Source: Vulcanimicrobiota bacterium (GTDB lineage: Bacteria > Vulcanimicrobiota > Vulcanimicrobiia > Vulcanimicrobiales > Vulcanimicrobiaceae). Taken from it: a DNA stretch of 42,662 nucleotides. The first letter of the stretch is position 1; the number at the start of each line of letters is the position of its first letter. Position numbers and translations under genes: made by a program. Where the stretch lies: NCBI GenBank assembly GCA_027459645.1, contig DAIDHQ010000026.1, positions 1-42,662 of the forward strand, in the 5' to 3' direction. Shown one piece after another: positions 15,542-23,702 of this stretch. Under the pieces are notes generated by a model, which was given only the letters and a program-made list of their open reading frames with translations, did not search any database and was not told the origin of the DNA.

Positions 15542-16268
15542 AGTCGACGAGCTGTGGGACGATGTCCGCGGAGATTGCGCGGCATCGCTCAAGGACGCCG
15601 TCACCCACCATTTGCGAGCTTGCCCACCGTGTCAGGAGATCTACGAGGAGTACGAGGGCATCGCATACAGCCTGGAAACGCTGCCCGCACCCGAACCCTC
15701 GTGTGATCTCGCCCGTCGCGTCGTCGAACATATCGCCGCGATCCGTCAAAAGGACCGCTCGATTCCGATCATCTTGACGTCGGTCGACGCCCCCATCGGT
15801 AAGCTCTACGTGGGCTTCAAAGAGAACCGCATCGCGTACATCGGGGTCGACTCGGGCGAACCGTTTGACGAAGTCTGCGAACGCATCAGCGTGCGCCTGC
15901 GGCGGCCGGTCGTTGCCGGAGAGGCGCCGGCGTGGCTCCGGGAGACGATGGAGCAGTTCTTCCACACGTGGCGCGTGGACGACGGCAAGGTGGACATCGA
16001 GGACCTCACCCCGTTCGAGCAAGCGGCGCTGCGTGCGGCCGCGGAGATCCCGCCCGGAGAAGTCCGGTCGTATGCGTGGGTCGCTTCCAAGATCGGACGG
16101 CCGCGGGCGGCCCGTGCCGTCGGCCAAGTCATGGCCCGTAACCCGCTGCCGCTACTTTTCCCGTGTCACCGCGTCGTCGATTCGGCGGGAGACTTGCATA
16201 ATTACGGCTACGGTCTCGAATTAAAAGCCCGTCTCCTCAAAATGGAAGGCTACGCACCAAAAGCTTAG
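15528..16268 (+). CDS. Zinc-finger anti-sigma domain fused to O6-alkylguanine-DNA alkyltransferase
   Basis: 246 residues from ATG 15528, preceded by a strong ribosome-binding site GAAGGAG (15512-15518). Residues 1-72 look like a ZAS anti-sigma domain: Cys3, then His28-x3-Cys32-x2-Cys35 (HLRACPPC), the zinc motif of anti-sigma factors, with a following helix. Residues about 80-246 are an Ogt/MGMT enzyme: PIGKLYVGF at the N-lobe, EIPPGEVRSYAWVASKIG, RAVGQVMARNP, and the suicide-Cys motif LLFPCHRVV (Cys213) followed by GYGLELKARLLKMEG. The alkyltransferase removes alkyl groups from O6-guanine and stays irreversibly alkylated. There is no Ada-type DNA-binding domain. Overlap with the sigma gene implies translational coupling. 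Both domains are clear by motif; the regulatory link is inferred. Confidence 0.88.
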   Translation: MRCREVDELWDDVRGDCAASLKDAVTHHLRACPPCQEIYEEYEGIAYSLETLPAPEPSCDLARRVVEHIAAIRQKDRSIPIILTSVDAPIGKLYVGFKENRIAYIGVDSGEPFDEVCERISVRLRRPVVAGEAPAWLRETMEQFFHTWRVDDGKVDIEDLTPFEQAALRAAAEIPPGEVRSYAWVASKIGRPRAARAVGQVMARNPLPLLFPCHRVVDSAGDLHNYGYGLELKARLLKMEGYAPKA

Positions 16269-16282
16269 AAATTGGTGCGAAC

Positions 16283-16999
16283 GTGGCTAAACGTGTTCTG
16301 ATCGCCGGCTTCGAGCCGTTGGCGGGTGAAAAAGTCAGTCCCAGCGAGATGGTCGCACGCGCGTTCGAAGGCAAGACGCTTGCCGGACGAACGATCGCGG
16401 TGCGGATCATTCCCGTTGAAACCCGCAATATTCGCGAGCGTTTCGAACGAGCGCTCAACGAAGACGATCCCGACTTGGTGATCGCGCTCGCGCAGTTCGG
16501 CGGTCGCAACGCGCTCTCGCTGGAACGCGTCGCGGTCAACGTTCTCGATTTCGATCGCCCGGATAACGTCGGGGTCATGCGCAAAGGCGACGTAATCGCC
16601 CGCGGCGGCGCCGATGCGCGCATTTCGACGATTCCCTTCGAAAAAATCATCGAAGCGTGGCACGCGAACGGCGTCCCCGGCTACGTGTCCAACACGGCCG
16701 GAACGTCGATCGGCAATCAAACGCTCTACGAGATCTTGGGCCTGACGGAAAGTGCCGCCCCGCCGGTCATCGCGGGTCTGGTGCATCTACCGTATCTTCC
16801 GGCGCAAGCGATTGCCGCCGGAAGCGAGAGCACGCCGTCGATGTCGCTCGAATTGCAGCGCCGCGGCGTCGAGATCATGATCGAAACGCTCGTTCCCTGG
16901 TTCGAGCGCCGGACCCCGGACTCGAAGCCCTCGGCGATGCCGGGAGCTCCCACGAAGTCTACTTGGATCCCCCGCGGTGTAAAGGAAGCAGAACGCTGA
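16283..16999 (+). CDS. Pyroglutamyl-peptidase (C15) homologue lacking the catalytic Cys
   Basis: 238 residues from GTG 16283. The family fold is evident: VLIAGFEPLAGEKVSPSEMV at the start, FGGRNALSLERVAVNVLDF with the catalytic Glu (Glu81), PDNVG, GVPGYVSNTAGTSIGNQTLY and GLVHLPYLPAQA with the catalytic His (His168). Active enzymes have Cys in the SNTAGTxxCN motif; here residue 144 is Gly (codon GGC at 16712-16714), one base from TGC. The nucleophile is missing, so peptidase activity is not expected. It could be a binding protein or have another activity. It lies 14 nt after the alkyltransferase fusion gene. Confidence 0.85.
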   Translation: MAKRVLIAGFEPLAGEKVSPSEMVARAFEGKTLAGRTIAVRIIPVETRNIRERFERALNEDDPDLVIALAQFGGRNALSLERVAVNVLDFDRPDNVGVMRKGDVIARGGADARISTIPFEKIIEAWHANGVPGYVSNTAGTSIGNQTLYEILGLTESAAPPVIAGLVHLPYLPAQAIAAGSESTPSMSLELQRRGVEIMIETLVPWFERRTPDSKPSAMPGAPTKSTWIPRGVKEAER

Positions 17000-18681
17000 G
17001 CGATCCACGCCTTTCGGCTATTCCCGACATCCATGGCCACGCCAAGGGTGAGCACCGGCCGTTCGCCGAGGAACGTCCGATCGCATACTCCCCCCGGATG
17101 CTCTTTCTTTGGTTCTATCATGCATGCCGGCGCGGTGCGCCGCGCTTCATGATGGTCAGCGATCACGTGAACTATCTCACGTTCGAAGACCCCGGAGCCG
17201 TGCACACGGTGCGTCGCGCGCTCAAGCTCGCGCAGGCCGGCGATCTCTATGGCGCCGCCGAAACGGCGGGCGTCGACGTCGCCCATGCGGCGGTGGTGAG
17301 CGAGGGGCTGCGCAAAGGCATGCGCTTCTCCATCGGCGCGGAGGTCGACAACGACCCTCGAGCAAGACCGGACGCCCAGAACATCGTCGACGCGATGCGC
17401 CCCGACGGCATTATCCGTTCGGTGCACTTTCTCACGATCGATCACCCGGAGAAGGGCGCCGATTTCCAGTGGCCCTACGACAATTCCGAGTTCCTGGACC
17501 TTTGGGAACACGTCGGCACCGAACGAGCGTGGCAGCTCTACGTCGATCGGCTCGTCGAAGATGTCGAAAAGCTTCCGGGACATGTGGTCGGCCACTTTTA
17601 TAAGCCGGCCGTATTCGGACATTGGCCCGACGAGAAGACCCTCGAAGCGCACGAAGACCGCCTGCTCGACGCAGCCGCCGCGCGCGGCATGGCGATCGAA
17701 ATAAACACGAGACCGCTCTACAAAGATTACGGCTCCGATCAGCGCCAGAAGTACATCGACGCCAACAAGCGCTTGATGCGCAAGGCAAAAGCCAAAGGCG
17801 TCGGCATCGCGATCGGTTCCGATGCGCACAGTCCCAAAGATCAGGGCGGCGCCTTTGACGCCGTTCTTCAGATGCTCGACGATTGCGACATCAACGAAAT
17901 CGTCTTCCCCGTTGCGGGACGCCTCGCACGCGTGGTGCTCCGCGCAACGCCCGAGCATCTGCAACAGACAAAGGCGACGGAAACGGTACAGCCGGGAAGC
18001 AGCATCACGGGCCTGGGACGAGCGGAACTCGGCCTTCCCGAAGAGCCGGACCGCTCGGAAGAGCGCGCGTCGGCGAAAGCCGCCCGCGACGTCGGACCGA
18101 AGAAGCGCGCAAGCAGCCCCGCTCGCACGACGAAGAAGCCGGCCGCCGAAGACGCGCCCGCAAAGTCTTCGTCGAAACGCAGCGCCGAGTCGGCGGCGTC
18201 TTCCGCGCAAGCGAAAGACGAGAAGGCCGCCACGCCCGCCAAGGAGCCGAAACCGGCGAAGGAGCCGAAAGCCGTCAAGGAGCCGGTAAAAGAAGCAAAG
18301 GCCGCACCGGCAAAGGCCGCACCGGCTAAGAAGGCTGTCGCCGCTAAGGCCGCAGCCCCGGCCAAGAAAGCCGCGCCTGCGAAAAAGCCTGCGTCGGCCA
18401 AGAAAGCCGCGCCCGTCAAAAAAGCGCCCGCGGTCAAAAAAGCCGCACCCGCAAAAAAGGCGCCGACGAAGGCCGCTTCGGTGAAGGCTGCATCGAGCAA
18501 GAAGGTGCCGGTCAAGAAGACCGCTGCGAAACCCGTAGCGAAAGCCAAACGCCCCGCCGCAAAACCTGCGGCGAAAAAGAGCGTCGCAAAAAAGGCCACG
18601 ACGAGCGCACGCGCCGTCAAAAAAGTCAGCAAGCCGTCTAGTAAAGGGACGACGAAGAAAAAAACACCCAAACGCCGGTAA
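16996..18681 (+). CDS. PHP-domain phosphoesterase with histone-H1-like C-terminal tail
   Basis: The start is not ATG. A CTG at 16996 with GGAAG (16983-16987) eight nt upstream fits best; TTG 16963 is the alternative. From CTG the product is 561 residues. Residues 1 to about 320 form a PHP domain: metal motif DIHGHAKGEH (His13, His15), MMVSDHVNYL, GAEVDND, HFLTIDHPE, VVGHFYKP, AIEINTRPLY and IAIGSDAHSP. The last 220 residues are Lys/Ala/Pro-rich with AKKAAPAKK-type repeats, as in bacterial histone H1-like proteins, and probably bind DNA or RNA. PHP domains hydrolyse phosphoesters using two or three metals. The gene overlaps the pcp-like gene and is 11 nt from the EF-G gene. Its substrate is unknown. 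Confidence 0.82.
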   Translation: MSDPRLSAIPDIHGHAKGEHRPFAEERPIAYSPRMLFLWFYHACRRGAPRFMMVSDHVNYLTFEDPGAVHTVRRALKLAQAGDLYGAAETAGVDVAHAAVVSEGLRKGMRFSIGAEVDNDPRARPDAQNIVDAMRPDGIIRSVHFLTIDHPEKGADFQWPYDNSEFLDLWEHVGTERAWQLYVDRLVEDVEKLPGHVVGHFYKPAVFGHWPDEKTLEAHEDRLLDAAAARGMAIEINTRPLYKDYGSDQRQKYIDANKRLMRKAKAKGVGIAIGSDAHSPKDQGGAFDAVLQMLDDCDINEIVFPVAGRLARVVLRATPEHLQQTKATETVQPGSSITGLGRAELGLPEEPDRSEERASAKAARDVGPKKRASSPARTTKKPAAEDAPAKSSSKRSAESAASSAQAKDEKAATPAKEPKPAKEPKAVKEPVKEAKAAPAKAAPAKKAVAAKAAAPAKKAAPAKKPASAKKAAPVKKAPAVKKAAPAKKAPTKAASVKAASSKKVPVKKTAAKPVAKAKRPAAKPAAKKSVAKKATTSARAVKKVSKPSSKGTTKKKTPKRR

Positions 18682-18692
18682 GGGAGAGTGGA

Positions 18693-20714
18693 ATGGCGGA
18701 CATCGATCGCCAGCGCAACATCGCATTCGTGGGCCCGCATCACGCGGGCAAGACCACTCTCGTCGAAGCCGTACTCGCGCACTGCGGTGCGATCCCCAGG
18801 CGCGGGTCCGTGATCGACGGCACCACCGTGTGCGATCACGAACCCGAAGACATCGCTCACGCCCAATCCACGACGGTAGCCTTCGCTCACTGCAATTGCG
18901 GGCCGATCGACGCGACGATCGTCGATTGTCCGGGATTCATCGATTTTTACGAAGAGACCAAGATGGCGCTCGCCGGCGTCGATGCGGCGGTGATCGTCGT
19001 CGACGCGGATCCGGCGCGCGCTTCGCACACGCAAAATCTCGTCGATTATCTCGAAGCGCGGAAGATGCCGCACTGCTTCGTCGTCAATAAGATGGACCGT
19101 CCCGGTGCGGATTTCGAAGCGACGCTCGAGGCGCTGCAGTCGCTCTACGGCAGGCACGTCGTCGCCGAACAGTGGCCGATCGTCGACAAGAACAAGCAGA
19201 GCGATAAGTCGAGCGGCTTCTGCGGCTACGTCGATCTCGCCGACATGCACGACGTCCCTCCGGATCTTGAAGAGCGCACGAAGCGCGCGCACGTCGAGTT
19301 ACTCGAAGCGATGGCCGACTTCGACGACCACCTCATGGAAGAGTTGCTCGAAGGCGTCGAGCCGCCGCCGGACGAGGTCGAACGCGATCTCTGCGCCGAG
19401 TGCTCGCACGATCAAATCGTTCCGGTGCTGGTCGCTTCGGCGGCAACCGGTGAAGGCGTCGATGCGCTCGTGCGTGCGATAGAGAAATGGTTCCCGTCGC
19501 CGGCCGAGGCTGCGCAGGTCGATGCGGAAGGCCGGCCGATCGCGGCGGACCCGAATGGACCCGTCATTGCACGCGTCATTAAAACGTCGATTCATCCGCA
19601 ATCCGGCAAACTTTCCGTCGTGCGCGTACTCTCGGGTACGATCAAAGGCGATGCCACGCTCACCGACATCTCGCAAGGCGGCGAAAAGGTGCGTAGCGGC
19701 GGACTCTACCGGTTGCAGGGCAAGAAGCAAGAGCCGATTCCGGAAGCGGGACCCGGGGCGATCGTCGCCATCGCACGACTCGAAGCCGTTAAGACCGGCG
19801 ATACGCTTACGAGCAACGGGCACAAAGTGTTGCTGCCGCGAGTGCCGCTCTCGGAGCCCTGTTTCGCCATCGCGATTAAACCGAAAGAACGGATCGACGA
19901 GGCAAAAATCTTCCAAATGCTCGCGCGCATCGTAGATGAAGATCCCTCGTTACGGCTCGCTCGCGCCGAGATCACGAACGAATTCTTGCTGCTCGGCAGC
20001 GGCGAACAGCACGTCGGCATCGCCGTCGAGCGGCTCGGACGCAAATATAAGGTCGAAGTCGACACGGCCCCGCCGGAGATTCCCTATCAAGAGACGATTA
20101 CGAGCGGCACCGAGATCCACTCCCGCTACAAACACCAAACCGGCGGCCACGGGCAATTCGCCGACGTGTGGCTGCGCTTCGAGCCCCGCGAACGCGGCAG
20201 CGGCGTCACCTTCGAAGAGAAAATCGTCGGCGGCGTCGTTCCCAAGCAATTCTTCCCCGCGGTCGAAAAGGGCGTACGCGAAACCCTCGCTCATGGTCCC
20301 AGCGGCTATCCCGTCACCGATCTGCACGTGACGCTCTTCGATGGGCAATATCACGACGTCGACTCCAGCGAGCAGTCGTTCAAGACCGCCGCCGGCATGG
20401 GGGTGCGCGACGCGCTACCCAAGTGCCATCCGGTGGTGCTCGAACCCATCGCGCATGTGACGGTAACCGTTCCGACCACCTACACCTCGACGGTCATTCA
20501 GCAACTCACCGGGAAGCGCGGGCAGATTCTCGGGATGAATCCGGCCGAACGAAGCGGCTACGACGCGATCGAAGCCTACGTGCCGCAGGTGGAGCTCTCG
20601 CGGTATATCACCGAGCTTCGCACGGCCACGCAGGGACTCGGCTCGTTCAGCTCCCGCCACGAACGGTATGACCCCGTTCCGGGCAATCGGGTAGGACCAA
20701 AAGCAGCCGTCTGA
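18693..20714 (+). CDS. Elongation factor G paralogue (EF-G-like)
   Basis: 673 residues, ATG 18693, with AGGGAGAG just upstream. The domain order is that of EF-G: GTPase domain with P-loop GPHHAGKTT (14-22), a G3 motif DCPGFIDF (78-85) and NKMD; then domain II, domain III (NEFLLLGSGEQHVGIAVERL), domain IV (YKHQTGGHGQFADVWL, GVRDALPKC) and domain V (LTGKRGQILGMNP). The canonical G3 of EF-G is DTPGHVDF; here the GTP-hydrolysis His is Phe82 and the Thr is Cys79. Such changes are seen in EF-G-like paralogues (EF-G2 type), which are not the main translocase. It is shorter than housekeeping EF-G (about 690-700). Its role is uncertain, perhaps ribosome-associated under stress. Confidence 0.88.
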   Translation: MADIDRQRNIAFVGPHHAGKTTLVEAVLAHCGAIPRRGSVIDGTTVCDHEPEDIAHAQSTTVAFAHCNCGPIDATIVDCPGFIDFYEETKMALAGVDAAVIVVDADPARASHTQNLVDYLEARKMPHCFVVNKMDRPGADFEATLEALQSLYGRHVVAEQWPIVDKNKQSDKSSGFCGYVDLADMHDVPPDLEERTKRAHVELLEAMADFDDHLMEELLEGVEPPPDEVERDLCAECSHDQIVPVLVASAATGEGVDALVRAIEKWFPSPAEAAQVDAEGRPIAADPNGPVIARVIKTSIHPQSGKLSVVRVLSGTIKGDATLTDISQGGEKVRSGGLYRLQGKKQEPIPEAGPGAIVAIARLEAVKTGDTLTSNGHKVLLPRVPLSEPCFAIAIKPKERIDEAKIFQMLARIVDEDPSLRLARAEITNEFLLLGSGEQHVGIAVERLGRKYKVEVDTAPPEIPYQETITSGTEIHSRYKHQTGGHGQFADVWLRFEPRERGSGVTFEEKIVGGVVPKQFFPAVEKGVRETLAHGPSGYPVTDLHVTLFDGQYHDVDSSEQSFKTAAGMGVRDALPKCHPVVLEPIAHVTVTVPTTYTSTVIQQLTGKRGQILGMNPAERSGYDAIEAYVPQVELSRYITELRTATQGLGSFSSRHERYDPVPGNRVGPKAAV

Positions 20715-20728
20715 TAAACCCCCTTCGG

Positions 20729-22351
20729 GTGAGACGACTACTTGCAATCGCGGCGCTTGCCGCGCTCGCTTCCGGCTGCACCAAGACCGGGGGCGGCCCC
20801 TCCGGCTCGGAGCACTCGTGGACCAAACCCGGGATCCTCCGCATCGCGATTCAATCGGAATCGAAGAACCTGAACACCCTGTTGGCATCCAATACGACCG
20901 ATGCGATGATCGATGACCTGATCTTCGATCCGCTCGTCACCGCGGACGCCAAAGGGAATTTCGTTCCCGTGCTGGCGGCCGAGGTTCCGACGCAAGAAAA
21001 CGGCGGCATCAGTAAAGACGGGCTGACGGTGACATACCACCTGCGCAAAGGCGTCACGTGGTCCGACGGCGCTCCGTTCACCAGCAAAGACGTCAAGTTC
21101 AGTTGGCAAGCGATGCTCAACCCGAACAACAACGTCGTCTCGCGGCACGGCTTCGACGAGGTCAAATCGGTCGATACGCCCGACGCCTACACGGTGGTTG
21201 TACACCTCAAAGAAAAGTTCGCACCGATCGTCTCGGAATTTTTCGGACCTAGCGACAGTCCGACGGACGTGGCGCCCGCCCATCTTCTGGCGAAGTATCC
21301 GAACATCAACATGATCCCGTTCAACAACGAGCCGATCGGAACGGGGCCGTATAAGCTCGCCGAATGGGTCAAGGGCGATCACATCACGCTGGTTCCCAAC
21401 GACAACTACTTCTTGGGCAAACCTAAGCTCAAACAGATCGAAATTCGGATCATTCCCGACGAAAACACGTCGCTGAACCTGCTTCGTACGCACGATATCG
21501 ACTGGATGTTCGAACCGTCGTATTCCACGTATCCGACGCTCAAGACGATCCCGGACGTCGTCACGCGTTTCAACGACGTCAACGGCTACGAGGGCGTGCA
21601 GTTGAACACCGCGCACGCACCGCTCAACGACCTGCAGGTGCGCCGCGCGCTCGCGTACGCGATCGACAAGAAGCAGTTGCTCGACACGCTGACGTACGGC
21701 CAGCAGAAGCTCGCGACGGAAGACCTTCCGGATTGGATGTGGGCCTACAATCCAAACGTGATCGTCTATCCGTACGATCCCGCCAAGGCAAAGCAGTTGC
21801 TCGAAAGCGACGGCTGGACGCCGGGCGCCGACGGCATCATGGTCAAGAACGGCCAGCGCCTCTCGCTGTTGCTCGTGACCAATCAAAGCAACGTGACGCG
21901 CCGCAAAGCGAGCGTGCTGATCCAAGCGCAACTCAAACGCGTCGGCATCGACGTGCAGATCAAGTACTTCGACGGCGCCACGCTCTTCGCACCGGCCCCG
22001 CTCGGGATCTTGCAGAGCGGCAAGTTCGATCTCGGGATCTCGGGCTGGTTCTCAGGAGTCGACCCGGATAACTCGTCCAACTATCTGTGCAGCAACGTAC
22101 CGCCCGGCGGATACAACTACACGCGCTATTGCTCCAAAGAAATGGACGCCGCGCAGCAGCTTGCCCTGACGCATTACGATCAAGCGACGCGAAAGAAAGC
22201 GTACGCGAAGATCGAATACCTGCTCTCGCAGGACGTCCCGCAGATATTCTTCTGGTGGGACAGGCAGGCACAAGCCATCAATCCCGATTTCAAGAACTTC
22301 GATCCGAGTCCGGTAACGGAGTCGTGGAACGCATATCAATGGAGCATCTAG
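20729..22351 (+). CDS. Peptide/solute-binding lipoprotein of an ABC transporter
   Basis: 540 residues from GTG 20729. A lipoprotein signal peptide ends in the lipobox LASGC (Cys17). The body is an SBP_bac_5 (DppA/OppA-type) fold: ILRIAIQSESKNLNTLL, FDPLVTADAKGNFVPVLAAEVP, TVTYHLRKGVTWSDGAPFTSKDV, PIGTGPYKLAEW, VRRALAYAIDKKQLL and FDLGISGWFSGVDPD. It would bind peptides or other oligomers outside the membrane. No permease or ATPase genes are nearby, so it is an orphan binding protein. Its 3' end overlaps the pyrE start by 13 nt, and it lies 14 nt after the EF-G paralogue. Confidence 0.9.
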   Translation: MRRLLAIAALAALASGCTKTGGGPSGSEHSWTKPGILRIAIQSESKNLNTLLASNTTDAMIDDLIFDPLVTADAKGNFVPVLAAEVPTQENGGISKDGLTVTYHLRKGVTWSDGAPFTSKDVKFSWQAMLNPNNNVVSRHGFDEVKSVDTPDAYTVVVHLKEKFAPIVSEFFGPSDSPTDVAPAHLLAKYPNINMIPFNNEPIGTGPYKLAEWVKGDHITLVPNDNYFLGKPKLKQIEIRIIPDENTSLNLLRTHDIDWMFEPSYSTYPTLKTIPDVVTRFNDVNGYEGVQLNTAHAPLNDLQVRRALAYAIDKKQLLDTLTYGQQKLATEDLPDWMWAYNPNVIVYPYDPAKAKQLLESDGWTPGADGIMVKNGQRLSLLLVTNQSNVTRRKASVLIQAQLKRVGIDVQIKYFDGATLFAPAPLGILQSGKFDLGISGWFSGVDPDNSSNYLCSNVPPGGYNYTRYCSKEMDAAQQLALTHYDQATRKKAYAKIEYLLSQDVPQIFFWWDRQAQAINPDFKNFDPSPVTESWNAYQWSI

Positions 22352-22887
22352 GCAATCCGTCCAGCGGTCCGCTGCCGGAACTCATCTGGCTTCGGAAAAT
22401 GATCGTCGAGCGCGCGCTCACCCGGGGGGACTACGTCCTCTCCGGCGGCGTGCGCAGCGACTATTACATCGATAAGTTCCGCCTCTTCTCCGACCCGCAG
22501 GTGCTGCGCCGCATCGCGCGCATGTTCGTGCCACTGCTCACCGAGGTCAACCCGGACCTCATTGCCGGCACCGAACTGGGCGGTGTGGTTATTGCAACCG
22601 CGGTCTCGCAGCTTTCGAACGTTCCGATGATCGCCGTGCGCAAGTCGCCGAAAGCCTACGGGGCGTTCGCCGATGAATACGTCGAGGGGCCCTACCATCA
22701 AGGACAGCACGTGCTGCTGCTCGAGGATGTGGTGACGTCGGGCCGCGAACTGCTCGCGGCAAAAGCGCGTCTGGAAGAGCTGGGCTTAGGGGTCACGCCG
22801 TGCGCCGTGGTCAGTCGCGGTTTAGCACCGGTGCGCGCACTGATTCAATTCTCGCTCCCGCGGGGCCACGCCAAAACTGACAACTAG
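22339..22887 (+). CDS. pyrE: Orotate phosphoribosyltransferase
   Basis: 182 residues from ATG 22339, inside the end of the preceding gene. PRTase features are SGGVRSDYYIDKFRLFSDP near the N-terminus, LIAGTELGGVVIATAVS, AVRKSPKAYG, and the PRPP-binding loop VLLLEDVVTSGREL. It converts orotate and PRPP to orotidine monophosphate in pyrimidine synthesis. The length is a little short but within the family range. No other pyr genes are present in the window. It ends the long rightward gene array. Confidence 0.9.
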   Translation: MEHLGNPSSGPLPELIWLRKMIVERALTRGDYVLSGGVRSDYYIDKFRLFSDPQVLRRIARMFVPLLTEVNPDLIAGTELGGVVIATAVSQLSNVPMIAVRKSPKAYGAFADEYVEGPYHQGQHVLLLEDVVTSGRELLAAKARLEELGLGVTPCAVVSRGLAPVRALIQFSLPRGHAKTDN

Positions 22888-22918
22888 ACGGCATCGCTGC
22901 TGCGCGAAGGTTGCCGTC
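22887..22918. terminator. Hairpin between convergent pyrE and MBL genes
   Basis: GACGGCA (22887-22893) and TGCCGTC (22912-22918) form a 7-bp stem with an 18-nt loop, filling the 38-nt gap between the two stop codons. There is no T-run, so it is not a classical intrinsic terminator; it may still mark the transcript ends. Confidence 0.4.
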
Positions 22919-22925
22919 GCGTGAG

Positions 22926-23702
22926 CTAGATCGTCAGCTCGGTGCCGTCGTCGGCGATGGCGCAGGGACCGTGATAGACGCTGCGCGCGGCGTCTTCGAG
23001 TTCGCCGGGCGCGAACTCGGTGCCGTAATGCGTGAGGACGAGGCGGCGGGCGCCCGCGCGCTGCGCCATTTCGCCCGCTTCGACCGCCGAAAGATGTCCG
23101 CGAACGGGACCGTCTTCGTGCGCCAGACCCAGCGCCGCTTCGCACAAGAATAAATTGCAGCCGCGCGCGAGCGTCTCGACTTCTTCGCACGGCGCGGTAT
23201 CGCTCGAATAGCACACGCTTGCGCCGTCGCGTTCGACGCGGATCGCATACGCGTCGATGTAGTGAATGGTCTTCGCAAACGTGATCGCCAGATTTCCGAC
23301 GAACAGTTCGCCCTGCGGATCGTACTCCGCAATTTCGAAAACCTCGTCCAGAAAATCTTGCGTCCCCTCGGGCGCAAAGGTCGCCGCCAGCCCTCGCAGT
23401 TGCGCTTCGCCGCCGGGAGGCAGCCAGAGCGGCATGCGGCCATCGCGCAGCAGGGGGCCGTATTTCAGACCGTATCGCAGCGGGACCAGATCGATGAAGT
23501 GATCCGCGTGCATGTGCGAGATGATGATCGCGTCCAGATCCGGATAGTCCATGACCTCGCGCAAATTCGCGAGCGCGCCCGAACCAATGTCGAGCAGAAC
23601 GTTTGCTTCACGCGTACGGATCAGATGGCAGCTGCACGCGCGACCAGGCCGCGGGACCGATGCACTCGATCCCACGACGCGGACGCGCATCGAAGCCGCC
23701 AT
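22926..23702 (-). CDS. RNase Z-like MBL-fold hydrolase
   Basis: 258 residues from ATG 23702 (or ATG 23690). Opens with MRVRVVGSSASVPRPGRACSCHLI, the beta-hairpin start of ElaC/RNase Z-like MBL proteins. The metal motif HMHADH (about residues 63-68), CYSSDTAPC, LCEAALG, GHLSAVEAGEMAQRAGA and VLTHYGTE follow in the order seen in arylsulfatase/RNase Z-like hydrolases. It lacks the flexible exosite arm expected for tRNA 3' processing, so the substrate is open. The start overlaps the stop of the Sec-peroxiredoxin gene (TAATG), making it the last gene of a leftward K-channel/peroxiredoxin/MBL operon. Confidence 0.85.
   Translation of the reverse strand: MAASMRVRVVGSSASVPRPGRACSCHLIRTREANVLLDIGSGALANLREVMDYPDLDAIIISHMHADHFIDLVPLRYGLKYGPLLRDGRMPLWLPPGGEAQLRGLAATFAPEGTQDFLDEVFEIAEYDPQGELFVGNLAITFAKTIHYIDAYAIRVERDGASVCYSSDTAPCEEVETLARGCNLFLCEAALGLAHEDGPVRGHLSAVEAGEMAQRAGARRLVLTHYGTEFAPGELEDAARSVYHGPCAIADDGTELTI

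Noticed and set aside
16726-18726. Very long (over 600 codons) minus-strand open frame opposite the PHP gene
   Set aside because: It is antisense to the PHP domain and the Lys/Ala tail; its Arg/Cys/Phe-rich composition is the reverse complement of the repeat codons and shows no domain.
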